The notes: a model not told the origin generated them from the letters alone. Shown: positions 48,577 through 59,270, counted from the stretch's first letter. The stretch is DNA of 64,000 nt from Methylobacterium segetis (GCF_004348265.1 NZ_SMNT01000002.1:62001-126000), one strand, 5' to 3'. Translations and numbers: made by a program.

Positions 48577-50550
48577 ATGAGCGACGATCCCGTCACGGCC
48601 CAGCGCCTCCGGCGGGCTCTGCCGCTCATCACCGCGCTGGCCTCATTCCTCCTCGTCGTGGCGGTGATGGCCGCCCTCTATTTCGGGCGTGAGATCCTCG
48701 TGCCCGTCACGCTCGCGATTCTCCTCAGCTTCGTGCTGGTGCCGGCCGTGCGCGCCCTGCGTCGGACCGGCCTGCCGCGGGTGCCTGCCGTCATGCTCGT
48801 CGTCACGGTCGCCTTCGGGGCGCTGGTCGGCGTCGGATTGCTGATCGCCAACGAGGGTGCGCAACTCGCCTCCGACCTGCCGCGCTATCAGCTCACGATG
48901 CGCGAGAAGATTTCGTCACTGCGCGGCGCCACGGAGAGCCAGGGCACGCTCTCGCGCTTCATCGACATGGTTCAGGATCTGGGCGCCGAGCTGCAGCCGC
49001 CGAAAGCCGAGGAGACGGGCAAGGGGACGGGCGGCGAGAAGCCGCTCACCGTCGAGATCAGGCCGCCGAAGGCAGGACTCATCGAGACACTCGGGACGTT
49101 CGCCGCGCCCGTCCTGCACCCTCTCGCGACGACCGGCCTGATCCTCATCTTCACGATCTTCATCCTCCTGCAGCGGGAGGATTTGCGAAATCGCATGATC
49201 CGCCTTGCGGGCTCGGGGGATCTGCGGCGGACCACGGCGGCCATCGACGATGCGGTCAGCCGCCTGAGCCGGTTCTTCCTGGCGCAGCTCGCGCTCAACA
49301 TCGCCTTCGGCATCGTGATCGGCGCCGGGCTCTGGTTGATCGGCGTGCCGAGCCCGACCCTGTTCGGCGTGCTCGCTGCGATCCTGCGCTTCGTGCCCTA
49401 TATCGGCGCCGCGATCAGCGCGCTCCTGCCCATCGTGCTCGCGGCGGCGGTCGATCCCGGTTGGGGCATGGTGATCGCCACGGCCGCGCTCTTCCTCGTG
49501 GTGGAGCCGATCTGCGGTCACGTCGTCGAGCCGCTGCTCTACGGGCATTCGACCGGCCTTTCGCCGGTCGCCGTGATCCTTTCCGCCACGATCTGGACCT
49601 TCCTGTGGGGACCGATCGGCCTCGTGCTGGCCACCCCGCTGACGGTCTGCCTGGTGGTCCTCGGGCGCCATGTCGAGCGCCTCTGGTATCTCGACGTTCT
49701 CCTCGGCGACCAGCCGGCGCTCAGCCCGCCCGCGATCTTCTACCAGCGCATGCTCGCCAACGACCCGGCCGAGGCGATCGATCAGGGACGCGAATTCCTC
49801 AAGGAGCGCGCGCTCGTGACCTATTACGACGAGGTCGCCCTGGCGGGCCTTCTACTCGCGCAGGAGGACCTCTCCCGCGGCACCCTCGACCGGGCGCGCC
49901 AGGACGAGGTCGGCCTCGCGCTCCGCATGGTCGTCGATCGGCTCGGCACCACGCGTGTCACCCGCCGTGCCGGCCGCGGCTCTCCCCGCATCGGCAGTTC
50001 CGAAACCGCGGCCGCCGTCGCGGCAGCCGGGCCGGACCGTCAGGCGGCCAATATCGTCTTGAAGACGGAGGAACTGGGACCGCGCTGGCGGACGCCGACG
50101 CCGGTTCTCTGCGTGTCGAGCCGCGGGCCTTTCGACGAGGCGGCGACCCTGATGCTCAGCCAGATCCTGAAGCGGCACGGGCTCGCCTCGGAGGTCATTT
50201 CGATGCGCGCCCTGCGCGAGGGCGAGCGGCCGAGCAGCACCGACTTCGCACTGATCTGCTTCTCCTACCTTGAGCCGGTGAGCCTGTCGCAGATCCGCTT
50301 CACGGTTCGACAGGCGCGGGCTGCCGTTCCCGGCGTGCGCATCCTCGTGGGGTTCTGGCGCGAGCGCGACCCTGCCACTCTGGACCGCCTCCGGCGGGCG
50401 ACCTCCGCCGACATCCTCGTCACCTCCCTGAATGACGCGCTTGCCGCGACGATCGAGGAGGCGCGCCGAGCTGCCGTCGCGCCTCCGACGAGGCGCGCTC
50501 CGGACGCCGCCGCCTACGGGGCGACAACGGTCGAGGCGGCGCCGGCCTGA
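48577..50550 (+). CDS. AI-2E (PerM/DUF20) family membrane protein with extra C-terminal domain
   Basis: The 657-residue protein has about eight helices in an AI-2E/PerM domain (1-370; TLAILLSFVLVPAVRAL, RFVPYIGAAISALLPIVLA, WGPIGLVLATPLTVCL). A 280-residue cytosolic extension follows: helical (about 380-460), then a Rossmann-like alpha/beta part (about 505-640: PVLCVSSRGPFDEAATLMLSQILKRHG, DFALICFSYLEPVS, RILVGFWRERD). The C-terminal fold resembles B12-binding-type alpha/beta domains but lacks DxHxxG. The family name comes from one E. coli exporter (TqsA); substrate here is unknown. Confidence 0.85.
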   Translation: MSDDPVTAQRLRRALPLITALASFLLVVAVMAALYFGREILVPVTLAILLSFVLVPAVRALRRTGLPRVPAVMLVVTVAFGALVGVGLLIANEGAQLASDLPRYQLTMREKISSLRGATESQGTLSRFIDMVQDLGAELQPPKAEETGKGTGGEKPLTVEIRPPKAGLIETLGTFAAPVLHPLATTGLILIFTIFILLQREDLRNRMIRLAGSGDLRRTTAAIDDAVSRLSRFFLAQLALNIAFGIVIGAGLWLIGVPSPTLFGVLAAILRFVPYIGAAISALLPIVLAAAVDPGWGMVIATAALFLVVEPICGHVVEPLLYGHSTGLSPVAVILSATIWTFLWGPIGLVLATPLTVCLVVLGRHVERLWYLDVLLGDQPALSPPAIFYQRMLANDPAEAIDQGREFLKERALVTYYDEVALAGLLLAQEDLSRGTLDRARQDEVGLALRMVVDRLGTTRVTRRAGRGSPRIGSSETAAAVAAAGPDRQAANIVLKTEELGPRWRTPTPVLCVSSRGPFDEAATLMLSQILKRHGLASEVISMRALREGERPSSTDFALICFSYLEPVSLSQIRFTVRQARAAVPGVRILVGFWRERDPATLDRLRRATSADILVTSLNDALAATIEEARRAAVAPPTRRAPDAAAYGATTVEAAPA

Positions 50551-50562
50551 CGTGTCCGCGGC

Positions 50563-50796
50563 TCAGTCGACGGGCGCAATCAGCTTGACGGCGACCCCAT
50601 GCGAATCATTCTCGAAGACATGCGCGACGTCCTGGACCTGCCAGCGTCGGGCATCGGCTCCGAAGGCCAGGATCACGCATTCGCCGATGCGCGGGATGGG
50701 CTGCCCGGGAACGAAGACGATGGTGCGCCGAGAGGTTGTTCCCACAGCCTCCAAGTTGCTGCCGCTGGCGATGAAGACGACGTCGATGCCGGACAT
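50563..50796 (-). CDS. Small hypothetical protein
   Basis: The 77-residue protein is beta-rich (IDVVFIASGSNLEAVGTT, TIVFVPGQPIPRIGECVIL, GVAVKLIAPVD). It is not recognised. ATG 50794-50796 has GAAGG seven bases upstream, so it is preferred to the TTG at 50832. It is convergent with the AI-2E gene. Confidence 0.55.
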   Translation of the reverse strand: MSGIDVVFIASGSNLEAVGTTSRRTIVFVPGQPIPRIGECVILAFGADARRWQVQDVAHVFENDSHGVAVKLIAPVD

Positions 50797-51131
50797 GGTG
50801 TAGCCTTCGCACGTCACAACTTGTACGTTCAAAGATATGCCTGCTCAATCAGGCATGACCGTTCGAAGCGCACGACACGCGATCTCTTTGACTAGGGGCT
50901 GCTTTGTCCAAAATAAACCCACTCTTGCCGCCGCGAAGCGCTTTCGGCTTTGTCGCCTCGAAATATCGGGCATTTCGGCCGCGGCCTCCTGCTTGTCCCG
51001 GGAAATGCGGGATCTGCGCGGACGCTGTCGCTCCCCACTTGGTCGACACTGCACCGAGGGCGTCCTAAGACTCGCTTCCGCCGCCTGCGCATCCCGGGCA
51101 GCCTTTCCTCGATCAGGTGCGTCGCGCGAGC
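50797..51131. other. Gene-free region upstream of the LOV kinase
   Basis: 335 bases, part of it AT-richer (about 50860-50970). No supported coding or RNA signal is seen. The weak ribosome site of the LOV kinase lies at its right edge. Confidence 0.4.
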
Positions 51132-52754
51132 ATGTCAGAGACGCCCGGAACTCCTCCCCACGACGCCGCGATCCGCGTGGAAGCGGACGGCACTGCCGAT
51201 CTCGTTGACCGGCGCAACGACATCTTCTTCGCGGCGGTCGAGACCACGCGGATGCCGATGATCGTGACGGACCCGCGCCGGCCCGACAATCCGATCGTCT
51301 TCGCCAATCGCGCCTTCACGGCCATGACGGGCTACGGCCGGCACGAGCTGCTCGGCCGCAATTGCCGATTCCTGCAGGGGCCGGAGACGGACCCGGACAC
51401 GATCGACGAGATTCGTGCGGCGGTTGCGGAGAGGCGCGAGTTCGCGACCGAGATCCTGAACTACCGCAGGGACGGGTCCACCTTCTGGAACGCCCTGTTC
51501 GTCTCGCCGATCTACGATGCCGGAGGGGAGCTGACCTACTTCTTCAGCTCGCAGCTCGATGTCTCGCGCCGCCGCGACGCCGAGGACGCCCTCGGGCAGG
51601 CGCAGAAGATGGAGGCGCTCGGCCAACTCACGGGCGGGATCGCCCACGACTTCAACACCCTGCTCCAGGTCATCGTCGGCTATGTCGATATTCTCGCGGC
51701 CGGCCTCGAGAATCCGAATGCCGATCGCGGGCGTCTCGGCCGGGCCACGGAGAACATCCGGCAGGCGGCGGAGCGGGCGACGACCCTGACCCAGCAACTT
51801 CTCGCCTTCGCGCGCAAGCAGCGGCTCGAGGGCCGCCCGGTGAACCTGAACGCGCTGATCCACGGGATGAGCGACATGGTGGCCCGCTCCCTCGGAGAGG
51901 CGATCGTCGTGGAGAAGCGGCTCGCCGACGACGTCTGGAACTGCAGGGTCGATCCCACGCAAGCCGAGGTCGCGATCCTCAACGTTCTCATCAACGCCCG
52001 GGACGCGATGCCCGAGGGCGGCAAGGTCACCATCGCGACCGAGAATCGGGAGGTCGACCCGAGTGCGACCGCCAGGGTCGGATCGCTCCAGGCCGGCCGC
52101 TACGTCACGCTCAGCATCACGGATACCGGGACTGGCATCTCGCCCGACGTGCTGGCCCGGGTCATGGACCCCTTCTTCACGACGAAGGACGAGGGCAAGG
52201 GCACCGGTCTCGGACTCTCGATGGTCTACGGCTTCGCCAAGCAATCGGGCGGCGCGGCGCAGATCGAATCCAAGCTCGGCGAAGGGACGACCCTGCGCCT
52301 GTCGTTCCCCGCGATCTCGGGGCATGAGCGGGCACCGAAGCGCGCCACCAGCCGCGCCGTCGAGCGGCCCGGCACGGAGAAAGTCCTCATCGTCGACGAC
52401 CGCGAGGACGTGGCCGAGCTCGCGCGGACGATCCTGCGCGATTACGGCTACACGACCCTGATGGCCCGCAACGGCCGGGAGGCTCTCGACGTGATCGAGG
52501 GCGACGAGTCGATCGACCTTCTCTTCACCGACCTCATCATGCCGGGTGGCATGAACGGCGTCGTGCTGGCGCGCGAAGCCCGCAAGCTTCGGCCGCGCCT
52601 GAAGATCCTTCTGACCACCGGCTACGCCGAGGCCAGCCTTGAGCGAACCGACGTCGGTGGTTCGGAGTTCGAACTCCTGAAGAAGCCCTATCGGCGCGTG
52701 GAGCTGATCCGGCGCATCCGTGCGGTGCTCGACGGGCCGACCGGGGTCGACTGA
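51132..52754 (+). CDS. LOV-domain hybrid histidine kinase/response regulator (blue-light receptor)
   Basis: The 540-residue soluble protein has a LOV domain (about 32-145) with the photoactive motif GRNCRFLQG, Cys78 forming the flavin adduct. A HisKA domain (H172 in [11 protein letters not shown]) and HATPase_c (N-box [12 protein letters not shown]-boxes DTGTGIS and GKGTGLGLS) follow. A C-terminal receiver (about 415-540) has acidic pair Asp422/Asp423 and phospho-Asp467 in LLFTDLIMP. It binds FMN or FAD and should respond to blue light. No target gene is adjacent. ATG 51132 is preferred to GTG 51117. Confidence 0.93.
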   Translation: MSETPGTPPHDAAIRVEADGTADLVDRRNDIFFAAVETTRMPMIVTDPRRPDNPIVFANRAFTAMTGYGRHELLGRNCRFLQGPETDPDTIDEIRAAVAERREFATEILNYRRDGSTFWNALFVSPIYDAGGELTYFFSSQLDVSRRRDAEDALGQAQKMEALGQLTGGIAHDFNTLLQVIVGYVDILAAGLENPNADRGRLGRATENIRQAAERATTLTQQLLAFARKQRLEGRPVNLNALIHGMSDMVARSLGEAIVVEKRLADDVWNCRVDPTQAEVAILNVLINARDAMPEGGKVTIATENREVDPSATARVGSLQAGRYVTLSITDTGTGISPDVLARVMDPFFTTKDEGKGTGLGLSMVYGFAKQSGGAAQIESKLGEGTTLRLSFPAISGHERAPKRATSRAVERPGTEKVLIVDDREDVAELARTILRDYGYTTLMARNGREALDVIEGDESIDLLFTDLIMPGGMNGVVLAREARKLRPRLKILLTTGYAEASLERTDVGGSEFELLKKPYRRVELIRRIRAVLDGPTGVD

Positions 52755-52788
52755 GTGCAGGCCGTGTCCGCATGTGAGGAGTTGGGTG

Positions 52789-53106
52789 ATGCCCCAGGGC
52801 GACAAGTCGAAATACACGGACAAGCAGGTCCGCAAGGCCGAGCACATCACCGAATCCTATCTCGACCGCGGTGTGCCGGAGAAGGAGGCGGAGGCTCGCG
52901 CCTGGGCGACGGTCAACAAGGATGACGGCGGCGGCAAGAAGCCTGGCGGCTCGGGCCGCGGGCGGTCGACGGGCCGACCGGCCGCCCGGAAGGGCGGCGC
53001 CGCAGGGGGGAAGGCGTCGGCCTCGCGCACGGCCGCTGAACGTTCGGCGTCGGCGAAGAAGGGGGCCGAGACGCGCAAGCGGAATGCCGCGCACGCGGCT
53101 CACTGA
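52789..53106 (+). CDS. Small basic protein of the 'plasmid stabilization' annotated family
   Basis: The 105-residue protein has a conserved head (MPQGDKSKYTDKQVRKAEHITESYLDRG, then EKEAEARAWATVNK) and a long Lys/Arg/Gly/Ala-rich tail. Homologues in rhizobia are labelled plasmid stabilization, without known mechanism. The tail is likely disordered and nucleic-acid binding. It is read 34 bases after the LOV kinase. Confidence 0.7.
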   Translation: MPQGDKSKYTDKQVRKAEHITESYLDRGVPEKEAEARAWATVNKDDGGGKKPGGSGRGRSTGRPAARKGGAAGGKASASRTAAERSASAKKGAETRKRNAAHAAH

Positions 53107-53205
53107 TCGCTGCGGTTCGCCCTGCTCATTGGGGATGGGCCGCCGCCATCGCGCAAAGGCTGGCACCGGCGATGAGCCCGCGACGGTCCACCTCGATCGG
53201 GCGCC

Positions 53206-54246
53206 TCACTTCACGTTCGCACGGTCATTCGCGAGGCGCTCGGCACGGGCGCGCTCATCCGCGCTGAGGCCGGTCAGCGTCTGATCGAGCCACGCGTCGG
53301 AGAGGCCCTGCGCCGCCGCGGCGAGGTTCCAGGCGGCCGCTTCCACGACGTTCTTCGGAACGCCGCGCCCGACTGCGTAGAGCCGCGAAATCCGGTTCTG
53401 AGCGATGGCGTTCCCGCGCGCCGCGGCGTGCAGGAAGTAGCGTGCCGCGCGCCCCTCGTCCTTCGGCACGCCCGTCCCGTTGAAGAGGAGGATCGCGAAC
53501 TCGACCTCGCCCGCGAGGTCCCCGTTGTCCGCCGACCGGCGAAACCACTCGGCCGCCTTCGAGGCATCCTTCGGCACGCCGCGACCCTGCAGGTAGAGGA
53601 CGCCGAGATCGTGCTGGGCGGGTCCGAGCTCCGCATCCGCAGCCTTCCGGAAGAGCGTCGCGGCCCGGGCCTGATCCGGCTCCGTCCCCGAGCCGAGGAG
53701 GATCAGGGCGAGATTGTAGGCGGCCTGCGGCTGACCGCGCTCGGCCGCCTGCTCCAGCCAGCGACGGCCGAGCTTCGGGTCCTTCGGCATGCCGCGCCCG
53801 TCCATCGCCATCAGGCCGAGGGAGGCCATCGCGGCGATATCGCCCTGAGCGGCGGCGAGCTTGTACCATTCCGCCGCCTTGAGCGGATCCTGCTTGGTCC
53901 CGAGGCCTTGATTGTAGAGCTCACCGAGCAGCGTCATGGCGGCACCGTCCTTGCGGTCGGCCTCGATGCGCTTCGTCGCCTCCCGGAAAGCGGTGATGTA
54001 CTGGCCGCGCTGATAGGCGCCGTAGGCGAAATCCGGCGGCTGGCTCGTGGCGGGCGGCCGGGCGCCTCCCACGTAGTTCGGGGTGTAGGGCGTCGGCAGA
54101 TCGCGCGCGGGCGCCTTTAGCACCTCCGGCGCAGCCGGCGGCCGCGGCGTCTGCTGCGGTGCGGCCGGGTTCTGCGCCGCGAAGGCCGGGACCGGCAGAG
54201 CGGTCCAGGCCGTCAGCAGCAATCCGAGCCCGACCCTACGCCTCAA
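53206..54246 (-). CDS. Sel1-repeat protein, exported
   Basis: The 346-residue protein has a signal peptide (residues 1-25), a Pro-rich stretch and about six Sel1/TPR-like repeats (AAEWYKLAAAQGDIAAMASLGLMAMDG, AEWFRRSADNGDLAG and similar). Sel1 proteins are scaffolds, often in signalling or cell envelope processes. The start is TTG 54246, overlapping the ThiE-like stop (TTGA), with CGAGG eight bases upstream. The next candidate start upstream would lie within the thiE-like gene. Confidence 0.82.
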   Translation of the reverse strand: MRRRVGLGLLLTAWTALPVPAFAAQNPAAPQQTPRPPAAPEVLKAPARDLPTPYTPNYVGGARPPATSQPPDFAYGAYQRGQYITAFREATKRIEADRKDGAAMTLLGELYNQGLGTKQDPLKAAEWYKLAAAQGDIAAMASLGLMAMDGRGMPKDPKLGRRWLEQAAERGQPQAAYNLALILLGSGTEPDQARAATLFRKAADAELGPAQHDLGVLYLQGRGVPKDASKAAEWFRRSADNGDLAGEVEFAILLFNGTGVPKDEGRAARYFLHAAARGNAIAQNRISRLYAVGRGVPKNVVEAAAWNLAAAAQGLSDAWLDQTLTGLSADERARAERLANDRANVK

Positions 54247-54902
54247 GACGCAGCCTCGGGTCGGGAGAGCTGGGACATGGCGCGCGCGACCGCATCGAGT
54301 CCCCCGGTCCAGAGACCGCTTTCCAGACCGACGAATTCCGTTCCCGTCGCCGCAAGTCCGGCGACCTCCTCTTCGGCAGCCGCCACCGCAATGCAGGGCG
54401 TCTCGAAGATTTCGGCCCACCACGCCGCGCGCTCGCGCACGCTCTCGGGATCGGGAGCCGCGCCGTCGGCGTAGAGACCACCGACCATCAGATAGTCGAT
54501 CCCCGCCTCGCCGGCCTCCATGGCACCGTGACGGGTCTCGATGCCGCCAGCCCCGAGAATGCGTCCGTCCCGAAGCCGCTCCCGAAGGTCCCGAAGCGCG
54601 GCATCGTTCGGCTTGTCGATGTGAACGCCATCGGCGCCGCCGCGGGCCGCGACGCTGACGATGTCGCCGGTGCGGTCCGGGCAGGCGATCACCAGCGCCG
54701 CGCCGTGCTTCTGCGTCACCGCAGCGACGCGCTTCACGAGGGCGACGAGGCTGCGCTCGTCGGCCGCCGCCAGCCGAAGGACGAACGCCGCGACGTCACC
54801 CGCGACGAAGGCGCCATCGAGCGCGGGGAGAAGCGCGTCGAGGCCCGGGGCCTCGACGCGGTGCGGGGAGAGGAGGGCGAGCCGGGTCTTGATGTCCGTC
54901 AT
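54243..54902 (-). CDS. Thiamine phosphate synthase-like protein (ThiE fold)
   Basis: The 219-residue TIM-barrel protein is similar to ThiE: IACPDRTGDIVSVAARGGADGVHI, GAGGIETRHGAMEAGEAGIDYLMVGGLY and a Gly-rich end. Several residues of the ThiE pyrophosphate/Mg site are changed (for example the usual ND in its -NDR- element is CPDR here), so it may be a paralogue rather than the thiamine enzyme. It lies 20 bases after fba and overlaps the Sel1 gene by four bases. Confidence 0.65.
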   Translation of the reverse strand: MTDIKTRLALLSPHRVEAPGLDALLPALDGAFVAGDVAAFVLRLAAADERSLVALVKRVAAVTQKHGAALVIACPDRTGDIVSVAARGGADGVHIDKPNDAALRDLRERLRDGRILGAGGIETRHGAMEAGEAGIDYLMVGGLYADGAAPDPESVRERAAWWAEIFETPCIAVAAAEEEVAGLAATGTEFVGLESGLWTGGLDAVARAMSQLSRPEAAS

Positions 54903-54922
54903 GATGCCGGTGCCGGCCGTTC

Positions 54923-55996
54923 TCAGCGGGCCGTGTCGATCTTCTGGGCGAGAGAGCCGTCGGCGTAGCGCTTGGCCATGGCCGCGGTCGAGATCGGGCG
55001 GATCTTCGATCCCTGACCGGCCGTATTGAACTCCTCGAAGCGCTGCTTGCAGAGCTTCGTCATCGCGTCCATGGCGGGCTTCAGGTACTTGCGCGGATCG
55101 AACTCGGCCTTGTTCTCGGTGAGTACCTTCCGGATCTGGCCCGTCATCGCCATCCGGTTGTCGGTGTCGATGTTGATCTTGCGCACGCCGTGCTTGATGC
55201 CGCGCTGGATCTCCTCGACGGGCACGCCCCAGGTCGGCTTCATCTCACCGCCGTACTGGTTGATGATGTCCTGAAGATCCTGAGGCACCGAGGAGGAGCC
55301 GTGCATGACGAGGTGGGTCGTCGGCAGGCGGCGATGGATCTCCTCGATCACGTTCATCGCGAGAACGGCGCCGTCCGGCTTGCGGGTGAACTTGTAGGCA
55401 CCGTGGCTCGTGCCCATCGCCACCGCGAGTGCGTCGACCTGGGTGGCGGAGACGAATTTCACGGCCTCCTCCGGATCGGTCAGGAGCTGATCGTGGGACA
55501 GCTCGCCCTCGGCGCCGTGCCCGTCCTCGGCCTCGCCCGTGCCGCTCTCCAGAGAGCCGAGAACGCCGAGCTCGCCCTCGACGGAAACGCCCGCCCAATG
55601 GGCCATCTCGGAGACCTTGCGGGTGATCTCGACGTTGTAGGCGTAATCGGCGGGTGTCTTGCCATCGGCCTTCAGCGAGCCGTCCATCATCACCGAGGTG
55701 AAGCCGTACTGGATCGCGGTGGCGCAGGTGGCTTCGTTGTTGCCGTGGTCGAGATGCATGCAGACCGGGATGTGCGGATAGATCTCGACGAGGCCGTCGA
55801 TCATCTTGGCGAGGAGCACGTCGTTGGCGTAGGCGCGCGCGCCGCGGCTCGCCTGCAGGATGACGGGGCTGTCGGTCGCGTCCGCCGCCGCCATGATGGC
55901 GAGCCCCTGCTCCATGTTGTTCATGTTGAAGGCCGGCACGCCGTACTCGTACTCGGCGGCATGATCGAGAAGCTGTCTCAACGTGATCCGCGCCAT
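54923..55996 (-). CDS. fba: Class II fructose-bisphosphate aldolase
   Basis: The 357-residue zinc enzyme cleaves fructose 1,6-bisphosphate (or sedoheptulose 1,7-bisphosphate in the Calvin-type subgroup). Catalytic Asp83 and zinc His84 lie in MHLDHGNN; the SGGE-type zinc loops and GTSHGAYKF are visible. Length and the [10 protein letters not shown] tail match the CbbA-like class II type A branch common in alphaproteobacteria. It is 114 bases downstream of pgk. Confidence 0.95.
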   Translation of the reverse strand: MARITLRQLLDHAAEYEYGVPAFNMNNMEQGLAIMAAADATDSPVILQASRGARAYANDVLLAKMIDGLVEIYPHIPVCMHLDHGNNEATCATAIQYGFTSVMMDGSLKADGKTPADYAYNVEITRKVSEMAHWAGVSVEGELGVLGSLESGTGEAEDGHGAEGELSHDQLLTDPEEAVKFVSATQVDALAVAMGTSHGAYKFTRKPDGAVLAMNVIEEIHRRLPTTHLVMHGSSSVPQDLQDIINQYGGEMKPTWGVPVEEIQRGIKHGVRKINIDTDNRMAMTGQIRKVLTENKAEFDPRKYLKPAMDAMTKLCKQRFEEFNTAGQGSKIRPISTAAMAKRYADGSLAQKIDTAR

Positions 55997-56110
55997 CTCA
56001 CAACTCCTCGTCGACTGGGGCCTGCCATCGGGCCGTATATAGGCGCGGCACCGCTCGGGACGGAGCGGGCCGCCGGAATTTTGTGCTGGAACCAGGGCCG
56101 CCCGGCAGCC

Positions 56111-57310
56111 CTATTTCGCGCGCAAGGCCTCGACGCCCGGGAGCGCCTTCCCCTCAAGCCATTCGAGGAAGGCGCCGCCCGCCGTCGAGATGTAGGAGAA
56201 GTCCTCGCCGACACCGGCGTGGTTGAGCGCCGCGACCGTGTCGCCGCCGCCAGCCACCGAGACGAGCTTGCCGGACTTGGTGCGCCCGGCAGCGTAACGC
56301 GCCGCGGCGACCGTCGCCGCGTCGAAGGGGGTGAGCTCGAAGGCGCCGAGCGGGCCGTTCCAGACGAGGGTCGCCGCCGTGTCGATCGCCGCCTCGATCT
56401 CGGCGACCGAGCTGGGACCGGCATCGAGGATCATGCCGCCTTCCGGCACCTCCTCGACGCCGACCGTCTCGTGGGGTGCATTCGCCTTGAACTCGGAGGC
56501 GACGACGGCATCGACCGGCAGGATGATCCGGCACTGGGCAGCCTTCGCCGCCGCGAGGATCCGCGTCGCGGTCTCGGCGAGGTCGCGCTCGCAGAGCGAC
56601 TTGCCGACAGCCTTTCCTTGCGCGTGCAGGAAGGTGTTGGCCATGCCGCCGCCGATAACGAGCATGTCGACCTTCGAGACGAGGTTCTGAAGGAGGTCGA
56701 TCTTCGAGGAGACCTTGGCGCCGCCGACGAGCGCGATGACGGGACGCTGGGGTGCTTCCAGGCCCTTCGTCAGGGCGTCGAGCTCGGCCTGCATCAGACG
56801 GCCCGCATAGGCGGGCAGCCGGTGGGCGAGGCCCTCGGTCGAGGCGTGGGCGCGGTGTGCGGCCGAGAAGGCCTCGTTCACGTAGATGTCCCCGTTCCGG
56901 GCGAGGGCGTCCGTGAAGGCCCGGTCGTTCTTCTCCTCGCCCGCGTGGTAGCGGGTGTTCTCGAGGAGCAGCACGTCACCGTCCTTCAGGCCGGCGACGG
57001 CCGTTTCGGCGGCTCCGCCGATGCAATCTTCCGCGAAGGCGACCGGGCGGCCGAGATGGCGGCTCAGCGTCTCCACGACGGGCTTCAGCGAATCCTTCGG
57101 ATCGGGCTTGCCCTTCGGCCGTCCGAAATGGGCGAGCAGCACGACCTTTCCGCCGCCCTCCGCGATCTCGCGGATCGTCGGCACGACGCGCTCGATGCGC
57201 GTCGCGTCCGTCACGCGGCCCCCCTCCATCGGCACGTTCAGATCCACCCGCAGCAGCACGCGCTTGCCCGCGAGCGAGCCGGCATCGTCGAGGGTTCGGA
57301 AAGCGGTCAT
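56111..57310 (-). CDS. pgk: Phosphoglycerate kinase
   Basis: The 399-residue protein transfers phosphate between 1,3-bisphosphoglycerate and ADP. Hallmarks are [28 protein letters not shown] at the N-terminus, the HFGRPKG substrate motif, KVSSKIDLL near the middle and the Gly-rich [13 protein letters not shown] nucleotide loop at the C-terminus. Transcription runs gap - small protein - pgk - fba. Confidence 0.96.
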   Translation of the reverse strand: MTAFRTLDDAGSLAGKRVLLRVDLNVPMEGGRVTDATRIERVVPTIREIAEGGGKVVLLAHFGRPKGKPDPKDSLKPVVETLSRHLGRPVAFAEDCIGGAAETAVAGLKDGDVLLLENTRYHAGEEKNDRAFTDALARNGDIYVNEAFSAAHRAHASTEGLAHRLPAYAGRLMQAELDALTKGLEAPQRPVIALVGGAKVSSKIDLLQNLVSKVDMLVIGGGMANTFLHAQGKAVGKSLCERDLAETATRILAAAKAAQCRIILPVDAVVASEFKANAPHETVGVEEVPEGGMILDAGPSSVAEIEAAIDTAATLVWNGPLGAFELTPFDAATVAAARYAAGRTKSGKLVSVAGGGDTVAALNHAGVGEDFSYISTAGGAFLEWLEGKALPGVEALRAK

Positions 57311-57335
57311 GAGATCCTTCGTCGGTCTGCGGCGC

Positions 57336-57830
57336 TCAGCGCTGCGGGATCAGGGCATCGAGGTGGAGGCGCTGCACCGCGATCATCAGCACGACGGTGA
57401 CGACGGCCGTGATGATCGCCGTGAGCACGAGGGCGCCGGCACCGGGCAGGCGCTTCGTCCGGTCGGAGACGGCGCGGACCTCGGTCCGGAGGGCGGCGAG
57501 GTCGGCCTGGCGGGCGGCCTCGTTCATGCGGGACGAGGCGTTCTCGACCTTGTCCTCGACGCGCGAGAGGAGCGCCTCGGACCGCGCGTACTTGTCCTCG
57601 ATCCGCGAGCACTTGTCCTCGATCCGCGCGAGCTGATCGATCAGCTGGGACGCGGAGAGGGGGCCTCCGGAGACCGGGCGCGCGGCCGGGGCCGCCCCCT
57701 GTGCCGGCTTGAGCTCGGCCGTCGGGGGAGCCGCCGGCGCCTTCGCCTCGGGGCCGGCCGGAGGCGGGGTCGGCGGCGTCTGCGGGATGAAGTTCTGTCC
57801 GGTCGCGGGATTGGGCGAGGCTTCAGTCAT
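57336..57830 (-). CDS. Hypothetical membrane protein with coiled coil
   Basis: The 164-residue protein has a Pro/Ala-rich N-terminus (1-55), a coiled-coil region (about 60-125 with repeated IEDK/VEDK heptads) and one C-terminal membrane helix (about 132-152). It is wedged between gap and pgk in the same orientation. It is unknown; the coiled coil before a tail anchor suggests membrane scaffolding. Confidence 0.65.
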   Translation of the reverse strand: MTEASPNPATGQNFIPQTPPTPPPAGPEAKAPAAPPTAELKPAQGAAPAARPVSGGPLSASQLIDQLARIEDKCSRIEDKYARSEALLSRVEDKVENASSRMNEAARQADLAALRTEVRAVSDRTKRLPGAGALVLTAIITAVVTVVLMIAVQRLHLDALIPQR

Positions 57831-57995
57831 CGCAGGCGCACCTTCCTGTGGCGTGATAACGCCGGGCTACGTCTCAAGCCGCGCCCGGTCCGGCTGGCCG
57901 AGTGTCGCCCGAACGATACGGCGGGTCGAGGGCGGGACCCTGCGCGGAGGCCGCCGGGAGGACCCGGCGTGCGCCCGCGCACGGTCGGCGGCCGA

Positions 57996-59003
57996 TCAGA
58001 TCAGCTTGGCCATCGCCACGGCCGTGTCGGCCATGCGGTTCGAGAAGCCCCACTCGTTGTCGTACCAAGACAGGATGCGCACGAAGGTGCCGTCCATGAC
58101 CTTGGTCTGGTCGAGGTGGAAGGTCGACGAGTGCGGATCGTGGTTGAAGTCGATCGACACGTTCGGACGGTCGGTCACGCCGAGCACGCCCTTGAGGGGG
58201 CCGTTCGCGGCGGCCTTGATCGCCTCGTTGATCTCCTCGACGGAGGTCGCGCGCTTGGCCGTGAAGACGAGGTCCACCGCAGACACGTTCGGGGTCGGAA
58301 CGCGGATCGCGGTCCCGTCGAGCTTGCCCTTCAGCTCCGGCAGGACGAGGCCCACCGCCTTGGCGGCGCCCGTCGAGGTCGGGATCATCGAGAGCGCCGC
58401 GGCGCGGGCCCGGTAGAGATCCTTGTGCATCTGGTCGAGCGAGGGCTGGTCGTTCGTGTAGGAGTGGATCGTCGTCATGAAGCCGCGCTCGATGCCGACG
58501 GTCTCGTTCAGCACCTTGGCGACCGGCGCGAGGCAGTTCGTGGTGCAGGAGGCGTTCGAGACGACGAGGTGCTCGCCCGTCAGCTTGTCGTGGTTCACGC
58601 CGTAGACGACGGTGAGGTCGGCGCCGTCGCCCGGGGCCGAGATGAGGACGCGCTTGGCGCCCGCCTCGAGATGGGCCTTCGCCTTGTCCTTGGCGGTGAA
58701 GATGCCCGTGCATTCGAGGGCGATGTCGACGCCGAGGTCGCGGTGGGGCAGTTCGGCCGGGTTGCGCACGGCCGTGACCTTGATCCGCTTGCCGTCGATG
58801 ACGAGGCTGTCGCCCTCGACGCCGACCTCGCCCGGGTAGCGGCCGTGGACGGAATCGTAGCGCAGCAGGTGCGCGTTCGTCTCGACCGGGCCGAGATCGT
58901 TGATCGCGACGACCTCGATGTCGCTGCGGCCGGCTTCGTGGATGGCGCGCAGAACGTTGCGGCCGATGCGCCCGAACCCGTTGATGGCAACCTTCACCGT
59001 CAC
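57996..59003 (-). CDS. gap: Glyceraldehyde-3-phosphate dehydrogenase
   Basis: The 335-residue enzyme has [14 protein letters not shown] cofactor motif at the N-terminus, catalytic Cys153 in [12 protein letters not shown] and the conserved His of the active site downstream (about residue 180). The start [11 protein letters not shown] is unambiguous. INDLG after beta-2 (Asp36) suggests NAD rather than NADP use. A long leader with tandem repeats precedes it. Confidence 0.96.
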   Translation of the reverse strand: MTVKVAINGFGRIGRNVLRAIHEAGRSDIEVVAINDLGPVETNAHLLRYDSVHGRYPGEVGVEGDSLVIDGKRIKVTAVRNPAELPHRDLGVDIALECTGIFTAKDKAKAHLEAGAKRVLISAPGDGADLTVVYGVNHDKLTGEHLVVSNASCTTNCLAPVAKVLNETVGIERGFMTTIHSYTNDQPSLDQMHKDLYRARAAALSMIPTSTGAAKAVGLVLPELKGKLDGTAIRVPTPNVSAVDLVFTAKRATSVEEINEAIKAAANGPLKGVLGVTDRPNVSIDFNHDPHSSTFHLDQTKVMDGTFVRILSWYDNEWGFSNRMADTAVAMAKLI

Positions 59004-59051
59004 GGCGTGACTCCTTCCTGTAGGGGGGCGCCGGTCAGCGGCGCGCTCCGG

Positions 59052-59097
59052 TCTTGCGAGCGTGTCTTGCGAGCGTGGCGGCCCGGCCGCCCGGCCG
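59052..59097. repeat. Two adjacent tandem duplications in the gap leader
   Basis: TCTTGCGAGCGTG occurs twice in tandem (59052-59064, 59065-59077). Shortly after, CCCGGCCG occurs twice in tandem (59082-59089, 59090-59097). They lie 49-94 bases upstream of the gap ATG on its leader side, within the 396-base gene-free region 59004-59399 that otherwise holds only the promoter below. Confidence 0.7.
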
Positions 59098-59270
59098 TGC
59101 CTGCTCTGTGCGAAACGGGGGTGAACCTGCGATGAACCGGGGCCGTGCCGGGCTCCGCGCCAGCGCGGAAGCGCATCCGGTCGACGGATGACGCGCGCGG
59201 GGGCCTCGGGTCTGTCACGGGATGAAGTTCCGGCTCTGCGCCGCCTCGCGGCTTCGCTGTCAGCGGCGGC

